Shown piece after piece: positions 1 to 10,303 of a stretch of 64,000 bases of DNA (its first letter is position 1; every line of letters starts with the position of its first letter). The stretch comes from Theocolax elegans (lineage: Eukaryota > Arthropoda > Insecta > Hymenoptera > Cerocephalidae). The translations under genes were made by a program, and so were the position numbers. The notes under the pieces are model-generated. The model saw nothing but the letters and a program-made list of their open reading frames with translations, searched no databases and was not told the origin of the DNA. The stretch lies in the NCBI GenBank assembly GCA_026168455.1, contig CM047430.1, forward strand, positions 66,937,044 to 67,001,043, in the 5' to 3' direction.

Positions 1-349
1 ACATTTTATTTTAATTTAACTAAAATAATAATTGCGAGGTTTTCGACGTTTACATACAAGTATATTAAACGAAGCAACTATCAAGCGTAGAGTTTGGTAA
101 AGTAGAAATCTACTTTACCATACGATTCCAATTTAATAGTTAATAAATAAATGATTCTTTTTACTCTAATATACTGCACAAATACGTACAGTTCTATTTG
201 AAGTAAATATTGCCTGCATTGATAAAGTATTTACATTATTTTAGTAAATACTCAGTGGATTTTAAATTAAAAGTATATTTTTAACTTTAAATTTTATTAG
301 TTTTAAGAAATTAATTATAAGCTTATACAAAAAACGAGCAGTAAAACAA
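1..349. other. AT-rich non-coding stretch with small hairpin
   Basis: AT-rich DNA with no gene. The only structure I see is a short inverted repeat at 95-120: the arm TGGTAAAGTAGA (95-106) and its exact complement (109-120) are separated by two bases. A stretch resembling the arm (TTTGGTAAAG) also occurs near the ends of the foldback elements further on, but the match is too short to assign it to that family. Confidence 0.6.
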
Positions 350-1121
350 ATGCCAGACTCAAGTAACAGAATACCTGGTACATCTGCTCATAAAAAAATT
401 ATCAACATCAGTAAGAACCAACTACGATGCACTTCCATCAACATTGATCCAGATCAAGTAAAAAGTTAAAAACTGATACCATTGAAGAAAGTAGCACAGA
501 AAATAGAATTATTGATATATCACTACTTTTCCCAACATTAGAAGAATTTTTAGTTTGTCAGAATTGTCATGGTACAGTTAAATTTTCTGAAGTTGATGTG
601 AGAGGTTTTATGAAGTAAAATAACAATAACATGTACAAACTGTTTTAAGGTATTTGTTATTGATTCAAGTAGAAAAGTTGGAAAAAAAGTAACGCTCATG
701 AAATAAATAGACGTTAGTGTACACAATGAGAACTCTTGGTCATGGGCATGCTGGTTTAGTTACTTTTTGTGGAAATATGGATTTGACGAGTCGAGTTTCT
801 CACAGTAATTATGACATTATTAATACAGAGATAAAAAATGTTTGTAAAGAAGTTGGTAAACAGTCTATGAAAGCAACTGTCGAGCAAGTATATGATTCAA
901 CAAGTCAGAATTGCCATATAAGTGTATCAGGTGATGGTTCTTGGAGGAAGCGAGGATTCAATTCTCTTCAAGGTGTTGATACTGCATGAGAATGAAAAAG
1001 TAATTGACGTTCCTCCAAAGCAATATTTTTGCAGAGCATGTGAATTGCGACCAGAAGAAGAAACAAAAGAATATAGAGAGTGGTACTTTACGGCATGAAA
1101 TATACTAATTATATTGGAGGT
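350..1121 (+). pseudogene. Decayed Mutator-like transposase domain gene, N-terminal part
   Basis: This is the remnant of a transposase-like gene of the Mutator-like transposase domain family, found as many uncharacterised proteins in insects and other arthropods. The intact family is thought to act on DNA in the nucleus. An ATG at 350 after AAACAA opens a peptide starting MPDSSNRIPG that stops at 467-469. The reading then continues in other frames: KTDTIEESSTENRIIDISLL (about 470-540), a zinc-knuckle-like CQNC...CTNC pair (about 557-645), AHEINRR (694-714, then a stop at 715), and MRTLGHGHAGLVTFCG followed by SGDGSWRKRGF (726-986). The Asp of DGSW sits where the family has its first conserved acidic residue. 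Next come HENEKVIDVPPKQYFC (985-1095), a stop at 1096, and finally NYIGG (about 1107-1121). I count at least six frameshifts or stops, so it cannot be functional. The C-terminal part is not recognisable downstream. The family assignment is from remembered motif similarity. No terminal inverted repeats were seen. Confidence 0.8.
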
Positions 1122-2230
1122 TTGAAACACTTTCACAAATAAGTACACATAAAATAATTTCAACCACATAATATCGCACTAAGCACAAATACACTGAGCA
1201 TAACAAAACACTTGTTTATAATTTTATCTGTATTCTGCAAATATTGTATATCTAAGTGTTGACACATTGGTTATGCTGAAATGGAGAAACAAAGAATCAA
1301 TTTCTTGACATAAACAAAATATAAATTTAAGGTTATGCAAATACTTATCTGATATAATTTGTTCATGCAGTTTTATAAACCACTTGTTTTTTTTACTTAT
1401 TTTATTTAGATATTATATAATATAATATATATAATATATAATTCTACTTGATATTATAATAGCTTAAAACTGAACTACAAACGTGTGGCTGGTGCACACT
1501 TCCATTAGCAGCTGTAACACTATATATGCCTCTCTCTTTCTCTATCACGTGACAAGGCAATCCGAAAAATCAATAATTTTATGGAAGACTTGTCATGTGA
1601 GAGAGAGAGAAAGAGATATTGTACACAACTGTCAAACAGTATTTGTTTTTACTGCATTCTTTACATACTTTTAATTAAATTTAATGCTTATAATAAAAAT
1701 TATAATCATATAATATAATATAATAATCATAGTATAAATATTATTATATAAAATAGTCATAAACTATATATAAAATAATCATGTATTAATATTCAATAAT
1801 AGCTAAGTATTCTTTTAGTTTTAAAAAATTTTATTCCTCTTTTTATAAAGAAACTGATTCTTGAAGTTGACTTTCTGTTATTTTAGATAATACATGTATA
1901 TTAAAAAAATATACTGAGTATTATATTAATAAAACCAGAAAAAAGTCACTATAAACCTATTAAATAAACATATTATTAAGATTACACATACAAATTGTAC
2001 GATACCTGAAGAATATGGTATTAGAATTATAAAATAAGTAAAACTTTAAATCTAATAAGTGAAACTTTAAATGCATTTATCTCATTATTGGTTTTTTAAT
2101 GATTTTAGCTTACTTGCCGCAGGATATTTCAGAGCCAGGTTGATGAATCACTTTGAAATTTTGGGGAAACTTTTAAAATATATATTTCTATGGACTTATG
2201 TTGCCCAATTTTCAAAAAGATAAGTTTTAG
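1122..2230. other. AT-rich non-coding stretch
   Basis: Strongly AT-rich DNA with runs of TATA and ATTA. Apart from the hairpin at 1513-1634, listed separately, I see no gene, RNA or mobile-element ends. The missing C-terminal half of the Mutator-like transposase is not recognisable here. Confidence 0.6.
1513..1634. repeat. Imperfect hairpin with CT/GA arms
   Basis: The left arm, about 1513-1556, contains CTCTCTCTTTCTCTATCACG followed by TGACAAGG. The right arm, about 1589-1634, contains CTTGTCATGTGAGAG followed by a GA run. They pair imperfectly over roughly 40 bp around a 30-base loop. Part of the pairing is simple sequence, but TCACGTGACAAG against CTTGTCATGTGA is not. It could be a microRNA-like hairpin, a tiny MITE or a chance product of the CT and GA runs. 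I recognise no known mature microRNA in it. Confidence 0.4.
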
Positions 2231-2266
2231 GTGAATGTTATGTACGTATACGTACATAACATTCAC
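2231..2266. repeat. Perfect 36-bp palindrome
   Basis: The half-arm GTGAATGTTATGTACGTA (2231-2248) is followed at once by its exact reverse complement (2249-2266), with no spacer and no mismatch. Pairing breaks at the next base on each side. It lies in plain AT-rich DNA, so it is not part of a longer visible inverted repeat. It could form a cruciform. Confidence 0.9.
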
Positions 2267-2640
2267 TATTTTTCTTGTTATTATCAACTTTTATATTTAA
2301 TACATTGTTATTAATTTTTTTTCAGAAAAGGAAAAACATAAGTCTGTAAACGTATATTCCATGAACATTTTAAGCCTTATTAGACATTAAAAGATGCATT
2401 CAATGCTTCAATATCCTACGGCAACTGCAAAAATTAATCAATTTTTTAATACCATTATAAGTTTAATAACCAGGATTAAAAATGCATTATAAACATTTTT
2501 TATATTGATAAATATAATGTATAATACATATATATTATGTAAAAAAAATTAATATGTGAGAAGAATTAAAAAAAAAAAAATTATTCTAATAATAATTATT
2601 TATTTATTGAAAACATTTAACCCAGGCTTGACCCCTTAAG
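2267..2640. other. AT-rich non-coding stretch
   Basis: AT-rich sequence with A and T runs. I see nothing functional in it. The base composition shifts to GC-rich at about 2640. Confidence 0.6.
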
Positions 2641-3480
2641 ACGCGCAATATCCTACAAATAATCGAGCTGAATCCAGCTGAATCCACTGCATCGAGTAAA
2701 AGGGAAATTAAAGTAAAAAGGAAAAAAAAGTCGAGAAAATAAAAGCGGAGAGAAAATATAGGGAGAGAAACAAAGGGAGATGCGGGAGAGTAACTCCTTC
2801 GACGCGTGCATTGTTAAAATCGGAAAGTAAAGCAGTTCCGGGAAAATCCAAAGAGCCTGGAATAATGGCGTGGCTTGGTGAAAACAGCGTTGGCTGGTAT
2901 ATACCCTCGAATCCCGGAGCTCGCATCCCCCTTGTAAGGGGGCTGACGCGAGGTTATTTATACCACCGCGTGGCTGGCGCAATCCACCCCCCCCCCTCCC
3001 TTCCCTCCACCCTCCTCCCACCACCCTCCGTTCTCTCTCTCTCTCCCTTGCCCGCTGCCCCTATCCGCCGCTACCACCACCTCCTCGCTCCCTCCCTCCC
3101 CTCCCCGCCGCCCCCCTCCTCTACCCGGGTACGGTAGGGTCGCTCCCTCTCTTCCTCCCTCCCTCCCTCGAAGAGCGTAGGACGGCCCCTACGGTGTAGA
3201 GCGCGTCGAGGTGCGCGGAGCCTGTAACGCACATGCAACCCACCAACAGCGCCCCGCACCGACTTTGCGCAATTTCGAGCCGCTGGTATGGATGCGCGGC
3301 ATCGGAGCGTAACATCGACCCAGCCTCGAGTTGCCGGATATGTATTATAAGCGCGCGGTATACTACATCCACTGGATTTCACCGCTTTTTCCACCCGAAC
3401 GAGAAAAAACCATTCTACCTTTTTTCAAACGCTTCTTTTCTTTTAGATAGTATTGTTCGCGGTACAAGCGATACTATACT
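2641..3480. promoter_or_regulatory. GC-rich island with long polypyrimidine tract
   Basis: This is a GC- and CpG-rich island between AT-rich flanks. A purine-rich part (about 2695-2790) is followed by an almost pure pyrimidine tract at about 2985-3175, with a run of ten C and a short CT repeat. Open frames exist on both strands but read as proline-, serine- or arginine-rich simple sequence and overlap one another, so I do not call genes. The island resembles the others in this window and may be a promoter or enhancer. The polypyrimidine tract could adopt triplex DNA. The regulatory role is inferred from composition only. Confidence 0.35.
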
Positions 3481-4317
3481 GTGTATCAGTAATACTGACA
3501 TTTAAAGTATATATCGATGTTCGGGGTTTGTTTAGCATGAATTTTTTTTACAGAATTTTAGTAATTGAGAATATGATGCATATTTTAATCATGATAGATA
3601 TAGTAATCTTTCTCAAACGAAATTGCTGCGAGAACGTGTTCTGTTTCACAATTTTGACTTTACTGACACTATAAGTTTTATTTAAAGCATCAGATACTTT
3701 TTAGAATAATAGTTGATGAAGCGATCATATCCTTAAAGTTTTATTCTCATAAAGAATAGTTGTACACTAATTGTAACCAAATGTTTTTTATTATTAACAA
3801 ATATGAATTTACACGCTAAATATGTAACGAAATAATCAAATTACGCATGAACCACAAATGCTTCTTTATTTTAGTGCACGAACTGTCTGAGGATATTTTT
3901 TATTCAATCAAGTTTATGTACAAAATTATGAATGGAAATAATTATTATATTGTGAAAATTCTTCTTATTACAATTACGTAAGAAAACTTTTTTAATAAAA
4001 AAATGTGATTGATTTATATTCGTTTCTCTTCCACCTTCGAATGAAAAAAACACAGCATTTTGCGAACAAGAGAATGATTCACTTTACAAATTGAAACGGA
4101 AAGAAAATACAGTTGAGATATAGTCGATGTAAAGTTTGGTTAACCTTACATCGCATCTTTACGTTTCCTTTGCGAATCGTTATCGAACACGAAAAAAAAA
4201 GAAAAGTATCGCGCACGGAAAAAGAAGAAAAGATCCTAAATTGAGAATAAACACCGAACTTATTTTTTTCTAACCAACGACTTATATACATACAATGAGA
4301 ATAAGATAGGATTGTGA
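3481..4317. other. AT-rich non-coding stretch
   Basis: AT-rich DNA with no gene or repeat I can support. Short open frames here have no recognisable domain. Confidence 0.55.
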
Positions 4318-4495
4318 GACCTGTGGGAAATTGTAAAGCGAAGGATAACGACGGTAGTTGCGAAGAAGATAACTATTTTATGTACCATTCAGTTTCTGGT
4401 CGCGTTAACGTTTTTACCTAAACGCGGCTTCCAGTTTGTTCATCGATCAAAAAACCTTATGTGCGGTCCGAGCGATCCAGGCATCTGTCGATCAG
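4318..4495 (+). other. Possible exon ending at a strong splice donor
   Basis: A CAG|GTGAGA donor-like sequence lies at 4493-4501. Upstream, the frame ending CGPSDPGICRS is open from 4318, and a possible acceptor CATTCAG precedes 4392. The stretch is less AT-rich than its flanks. I recognise no domain in the peptide, and the frame runs past the donor to about 4557, so nothing demands splicing. It may equally be chance. Confidence 0.15.
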
Positions 4496-4501
4496 GTGAG
4501 A

Positions 4502-5558
4502 AGGTTAATACGTTAGGAAAAAAATTATACAATTATCTACTCGTCGTGTCGCAATCGATTGTATAAATTAATTTGAATTATACCTTGAAGAAAAATTTGG
4601 TAATATAATTTATCGTTGATTTGGAAATGAAAATGTAAAATGGATCAATTATACGTATTTTCTTCAAGGGGTCAAGAAAAGGTATAATCGAAATGAAAGT
4701 GACAAGTATATACTGAAAAAGAAATAAATTAGTTGGTAGAATTGAAATCTGCCTAGATATAAATGGACTTTGTCATTGCGGTTGTTGCTAGCTCAGTCAA
4801 ATAAGGTATATAATTATCTTGCGGTTATGGTTGGCTCAACCTCGTTTTCTTTATTAACTAAAGTTTTTCCTATTCCACTTAAGTGTAACATTGTATATCT
4901 ATATATTTGATAAATAAACACGATGATTTAAGCGTTGAGTTTAGCGTTGAAAGTTTTACTAATAAATATCACGTATAAACAGCTGTGCGTCAAAATTTCA
5001 ATTAACTCTAAATGAGTAGCGTCATGCAAAAAGAGATTTAAGTGTTTTTAGTATATTTCAAAAAACATGAAAAAGACTGTTTAATAAAATAAGTGTAATA
5101 TATAAAACGTTTTGTTCCTTAACCAAATCGAACGCATTTGGGCTCATTGTTTTCCTTAACAAATTTCATGGGAAGCTGCTGATACGACTTGAGTAATTGA
5201 AACCACTGATAAAGTGTAAATTACAATTGTTTACTGAAATTTTTTTTACAAAATTTGTTATACAAATTATTTTTATTTTTATAAATTTATATATATAAGT
5301 ATATTATATATGTGAAATATTGTTCTAACTGATTAGGGTATTTTCCCAGACGGTGAATAAACTTAGATAATTTATTGTGTTTCAGATTTTTGACCATGCT
5401 GGTATTACAATATTTATCCAAAACATATTTAATATAAAGTTTTTCCCCGGGTAAGTGAATCGGTATCAAGACAGACTTTTATTCCAATGAAATTAAATAT
5501 TAAACTTAAAGACAAAAATACCTTAATTTATGAAATTTTCGCTCAAAAATATAGAAAC
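4502..5558. other. AT-rich non-coding stretch
   Basis: AT-rich sequence without recognisable genes, RNA genes or element ends. It abuts the foldback element that starts at about 5559. Confidence 0.55.
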
Positions 5559-6981
5559 TTACTAGGAGAGGACCAACCCTGCGGTAAACGTATCTTTACC
5601 AAATTGTAGGGTATTTTTTCTTATACCAAAAACTATGAAGAAAACCGAAGTTATATAGAGTCCAATGCTCTTTTAACAATAGATATAAGTAAATAACGAA
5701 AATCTCGCCAAAAATCCTTTGACTTTGATCACTTATAACTCGAAAACATATAGAAATATGCTCCCGAACTCAAATCCAAAAAAACTAAGATCGAGTAGGT
5801 TGGATTTGATAAAATGAAGCTTAAATATATTGATTTGGTCAAAAAATATGAAAGAAATAAGATTATATTGTATACAAACCTGTACGTCATCAACTGAAAA
5901 AATGTAAACATTACTATATATAATAATATCGGTTTCTCCGAATTAAATGCTTTACTTATAGAATAAAGCAGGCCTATCGTACTCTTTGTCCACTATGGTT
6001 GGTGGAATTTCCCAGAGCACGGCCTTTATTAAAAACAATTAAAGGCGTTTCGTCCTCGATCTCCAGCTTGGACTCCTCAGTAAGGAACTGGAGATCTTAC
6101 CTTAGACGCCTGTCGCAAGATGATATGCGACGCCAGCAAGATATTCTGCGGCTGTATATATAGAAAATAGACGACGATCTCTCCATCGAGTGTAGAGAGA
6201 TAGTCAGAGTGTAAACATTACTCGATGTCGATTCGTTATTATATAAGTAGGTGCGATTTGTCTATGCTTCACATATTACAGAAAATTTATGTCGTGCATA
6301 TACAGTCATTTTGACGTTTCCTTGTTAATAATGAGGAAAAAGAAGCGGAGATTCAAATCGACTTGCGACAAAATTTTTGTATACAATTCACAGTGTTTAT
6401 TTTAGAAGGTATATTATAATTTCCTTTTTCTTATTATTTTTTAATTAGTCTAAAGAGGGTGGAATTAACTATCGAAACGTTACAAAAAGGATAAAATGTG
6501 TTAAAGTTTCTTTCACCTTATCTTTTCTCATTTGACTCGAGAAGATCTATAAATTTTCCACAATCATTATTAAAAAATCACCGAGTGATAAAATCAAACC
6601 AACGAAAGAAATAAGAATTTAGCGATTTTTTGATAAATATTTTGAAATAAAAAAAAATGTATTAATTTTCAGACCAAAATATCGCTAAATTCATATTTTT
6701 TCATAACTTTAGATCAATTCAAGATATTTGAGTTTCTTCTTTTTATCGAATCTACTCGATCTTTGTTTTATTTGGATTTGAGTTTGGGAGCATATTTCTA
6801 TTTGTTTTCGAGTTATAAGTGATCAAAGTCAAGATTTTTTTGGCGAGATTTTTTGTTATTTCCTTATATCTATCATAAAAAGGGCATTACAACTCCGGTT
6901 TTCTTCATAGTTTTACAGTAGTAAAAAGTCCTAGAATTTGGTAAAGTTACGTTTACCGCAAGGTTGATCTTCTCCTTATTA
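5559..6981. mobile_element. Foldback element, copy A, split by a nested insertion
   Basis: The left arm starts TTACTAGGAGAGGACC (5559) and runs through GCGGTAAACG (5581) and CTATGAAGAA to about 5862, then resumes at 6617. The right arm, about 6670-6981, is its reverse complement: TTTGGTAAAGTTACG, then CGTTTACCGCAAGGTTGATC, then CTCCTTATTAA. The arms are long (over 300 bp) and imperfect, and leave almost no unique interior once the insertion at 5863-6603 is removed. The intact element would be about 670 bp. It carries no coding region, so it is non-autonomous. Copies at 8305-8876 and about 22965-23411 share its arm sequence, including GATCACTTATAACTC and GAGATCAAGT-like blocks. The superfamily is unknown and no clear target duplication was found. 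Confidence 0.85.
5863..6603. mobile_element. 741-bp insertion nested in foldback copy A
   Basis: The 13-mer GAAAGAAATAAGA occurs at 5850-5862 and again at 6604-6616. Removing one copy plus the 741 bp between them restores an uninterrupted left arm that pairs with the right arm (TATGAA...ATTTAGCGAT against ATCGCTAAATTCATA) and matches the order in copy B. The repeat is therefore most likely a target-site duplication. The insert starts TTATATTGTATAC and ends AAATCAAACCAAC. It includes a moderately GC-rich middle (about 5990-6230) with GGCGTTTCGTCCTCGATCTC. I see no terminal inverted repeats, no A-rich tail and no coding frame. A 13-bp duplication suits a LINE- or SINE-type insertion, but the class is not established. 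Confidence 0.7.
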
Positions 6982-7386
6982 ATTTAGACGGAAAATTGAA
7001 ATGGTTTATTTTAATTAATTTCGAGTATATATTTTGAAAGAAAAAATTCTAATATTAAAATGAGTTCGCCAAGATGAAATACTCGTCGGAGAAAAAAACG
7101 TTCGATCTAATTAAAAAGGGTGGTCCGAAAAAGTTGCAGGTATTGCAATAAATCGACGGGGTGCTCGAATATATCTTAGACGCGTCTCGTTGCGCGTAAG
7201 AAGAATGCCTGAGCGTATGCAGTTAAACGGCGAGCGGGAAAGGTGCTAACCGTGAAATTGAAAAAGTTACCAAGCTTCGAAACACCTAGAGCGTCAGCGT
7301 TGGCAGGAGGCGGCCATAGAGCTCTGTAATTTGCCTTCATAAAAGACGCGCTTGAGCTCCTCCGTTCCCTCTTCCCGACCTCCTCA

Positions 7387-7389
<3 letters not shown>

Positions 7390-7421
<32 letters not shown>
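7390..7421. repeat. (TC)n microsatellite
   Basis: Uninterrupted TC dinucleotide run of about 16 units inside a GC-rich island. Confidence 0.95.
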
Positions 7422-7424
<3 letters not shown>

Positions 7425-7630
7425 CTCGGGCTTGGAATATTATCAAAGGCAACAAAAAACCGAGCCGAGAGAGATTTCGCGAGAGAAGAAAGAAAAAGTG
7501 GGCGAACGCACGGTATACCATTAGCCCTCCATACGTGAATTTATTTTCATTTAGTTACAAGAAAATTATGTACCTTCCATCCGCGTAACATATAGTTAGC
7601 TTCGACTCGTGTGCATGCGTCTCTATATGT

Positions 7631-7710
7631 ATATGTGTGTGTGCGTGTGTGGGTGTGTATGCGTGTGTGTGTATATATATATATATATACATGTACATAT
7701 ATATATGTAT
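7631..7710. repeat. Compound (TG)n/(TA)n microsatellite
   Basis: TG repeats with occasional C and GG interruptions pass directly into TA repeats with an ACATGTACA interruption. This is an alternating purine-pyrimidine tract of about 80 bp, potentially Z-DNA forming. Confidence 0.9.
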
Positions 7711-8010
7711 AACGTACCGTTGCACCGATCGTCAAAAGTGGTTTTTATGCGAGCTCGACGCAAGCCTCTTCCTCTCGTCCATATTCGGCTGACCGTGCCA
7801 TGCACGCGGGTTCCTTCGCTCTCTCGAGCAATATGGCGCGCTATCATCCCTAAAATGGCCGGGGGAGGGCATTTCCATGCTCTGCCACCAAGAGGAATCT
7901 CTCTCTCTCTCCCTACGTTCGGTCCTCTCTCTTTCTTTGGCTCCCTCTCTATGACAAGCTATATATCGTACTGCTGCCATCACCAGACGATGCACTTCCG
8001 GTATCGAGTG

Positions 8011-8304
8011 TTATAGCGCTGAGAATCAAATTAATTTGAAAATTATGATACCGATATTATTAGCTTGTTTAACATTGCGTATCAACAAACTCAATATCTT
8101 TATTAATATTTAAGCACATACATTCACTGGTCCAAATTTGGCCATTTTTAATGAATTGAGTCTAAAAATAAGTATTATATGTTATAGCTAATAACAAGTT
8201 ATTTTCTATCAATTTTTTAAAAATGTCGAATTATACCTGAAAATTGTTTGAATTTCTATTAACATTATTTGTAAAGCTATGATGAGAATATATATTTATA
8301 CTGA
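8011..8304. other. AT-rich spacer between island and foldback copy B
   Basis: AT-rich sequence. It contains one GCCATTTT (8141-8148) but no island composition. Nothing else is seen. Confidence 0.5.
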
Positions 8305-8876
8305 CAAGGAGAGTGTCACATCTCCGGGAAATGGATCTTTACCAAACTATAGAATATGTTTACTACAATATAAAAATAGGAAGAAACCCAGAGTTCTACA
8401 CTCTCACGCTCTCTTTTACGATATATAAAAATTAATAATGAAAAATTTCGCCAAAAATGTCCTTGAGTTTGATCACTTATAACTCACAAACAATTAGAGA
8501 TATATATACTCAAACTTAAGCTCAGAAGAAAATTGAGATCAAGTAGAATCGATTTGAAGCTTAAATATCTTAATTTGGTCATAAGTTATGGAAAAAATAA
8601 AAAGAACACAATTTAGCCAAAAAAGCAGTAAATTTTTTAATTCAAAATGGTTATCTTTAAATTCGTTTTTCTTTCATAACTTGTTTTCTTTCTGTAAGTT
8701 ATAAGTGATCAAAGTCAAGGGCTTTTTTACCAAAATTTTTCGTTATTTGGTTATTTCTATCGTAAAAAAGAACGTTAGAGTCTAAAACTTTAGCTTTCTT
8801 TATATTTTTATAGTAGTATAAACTTATACCAGAATTTGGTAAAGATCCGTTTCTCGGATATGTGACACTTTCCTGG
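8305..8876. mobile_element. Foldback element, copy B
   Basis: This is a nearly complete palindrome. The left arm starts CAAGGAGAGTGTCACATC (8305) followed by GGATCTTTACCAAA. The right arm ends TTTGGTAAAGATCC, then GGATATGTGACACTTTCCTGG (about 8856-8876). The arms are roughly 280 bp and imperfect, meeting at about 8600-8650 in the T-rich centre. Blocks such as GATCACTTATAACTC and its complement GAGTTATAAGTGATC-like sequence are shared with copies A and C. No coding capacity is present, so it would depend on a transposase from elsewhere. It is the cleanest of the three copies. Confidence 0.85.
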
Positions 8877-9911
8877 TGCGTTAATGTTGGGGATGTCACA
8901 CTCATATAATACAGTTTACAATATGTATAGAAGGAGAAAAACCTATTATGGATCCTGTTTTTGAGAAAAAAATGTTTAAATCCTGATAGAAAGTTGCAAG
9001 TGCTATTATTAAGTCTATTTTTTTCAAAACATCCCTCGTAGAAATTTGTTCATTATTTTTGATCATTTATAACATTTTAACCTCAAAATATCCCAATTTC
9101 ATTTCAGATTTGGAGGTTCTAATGCTATAAAATATCGTATGAAACTGTTGAGGAAGATGTTTCTATACCTTGCTCGAACAACCTCGAGAAATGTAGAAGA
9201 CCATCTTCAGTAACAGTGTCATAATATACTATTAAAGTTAAAAATGCTACTTAATAGCTTGTATACATTTGTCATTTTGTATTTAAAAATGTCTTATTTA
9301 TACCAACAATTTTTATATTTTGAAAATCAATCTTACATTTTGAGCTTACATTGTTTAGATGCACTAGCGTACACTTTCTGATCAATTTTTTCTCGAGTGA
9401 TTTGTAGACTGACTATTTACCTATATCTATCAAGCATCTGATTTCTACTAAGGAATACAAATTTAATAAATAGCAGATACGTCTGTAATTTTGAACAAAA
9501 AAAACTGTTACACGTACAGGATATTTCAAAAACTATATACAAGCTTATATTTATATATATATATATTAATCTAGCTATACATCATGTATAAAATTTTTAG
9601 AAAATTCAGGAGTATTATAGTCACATGTAAGTATATAAGTATCATTCTAAACTTGTTTCCTAATTTATGTTTATAAAAAGTTTTGTACGTATTTTCAAGA
9701 TAAATCATGAAATCTAGATAAAATAATAGCAGTCTTCGAATTTCTTTTAGTCCGTATGTATTGAAAAGGTTTTGAATTATTTCACTTTTACACTAACTTA
9801 TATGTTGATCACGAAACTATTGCTACAAAATTCACTATTAAAATTTCAAAAGTTACATTATTCCAATTTCAATTATTCATTTTTAATTCTTTGCGATAAA
9901 ATGATATTGCC
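8877..9911. other. AT-rich non-coding stretch
   Basis: AT-rich sequence. A block at about 8941-9240 is slightly richer in GC but shows no inverted or direct repeat I can trace. No gene seen. Confidence 0.5.
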
Positions 9912-9915
9912 TTAA

Positions 9916-10299
9916 GGGGGTTCCATACTCAATTTTTGATGATTAATTAATAAAAAAGTAGAACAGTATGTGAAAAAATAAGAGAAGAGGCGCCTTCGTT
10001 TATTGACAATCTAACTGTGTGCTGAATTTTAGATTAAAATATTATTGCGTTTTCGAGAAAAGTCTTACCAAAAATATCAATTCTTTTCACTTCGTTGAGG
10101 TTAGGTTCACATTTTTGGCAAGACTTTTCTCAAAAACGCAATATAATTTTAATATGAAATTCAGCACACAGTTAGATTATTAATAAACGAAGGCGCCTCT
10201 TCTCTTATTTTTTCACATACTGTTTTATTTACAAATTAATTACTAATACTCACGATTGCCGATAAGGTAGGGAGGATAAATATTGACTATGGCACCCCG
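9916..10299. mobile_element. TTAA-flanked palindromic MITE
   Basis: The element is flanked on both sides by TTAA (9912-9915 and 10300-10303). Its ends are inverted: GGGGGTTCCATACTCAAT on the left and, read inward on the other strand, CGGGGTGCCATAGTCAAT on the right. Inside, long arms pair at about 9961-10080 and 10108-10230, for example ACAGTATGTGAAAAAATAAG and AGAGGCGCCTTCG with their complements. The loop lies near 10081-10107. It has no coding frame. TTAA target duplication is typical of piggyBac and Kolobok transposons, so a non-autonomous member of one of these is likely. The GGGG start does not match the CCC start usual for piggyBac. Confidence 0.88.
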
Positions 10300-10303
10300 T
10301 TAA

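Larger units (their letters stand above)
7050..8010. promoter_or_regulatory. GC-rich island with CT, TG and TA microsatellites
   Basis: The island contains a (TC)n run at 7390-7421, a GA-rich part to about 7500, and a compound (TG)n/(TA)n repeat at 7631-7710. Two PHO/YY1-like sites, AATATGGC (7830-7837) and AAAATGGC (7852-7859), follow, then more CT-rich DNA to about 7960. Open frames on both strands are built from these repeats and are not credible genes. The combination of GAGA, GT and GCCAT motifs resembles Polycomb-type or promoter elements of insects, but only motif content supports this. Confidence 0.35.

Noticed and set aside
2653..3394. Overlapping open frames on both strands of the first island
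   Set aside because: Pro/Ser/Arg/Gly-rich peptides come from the polypyrimidine tract, are mutually overlapping, and carry no domain.
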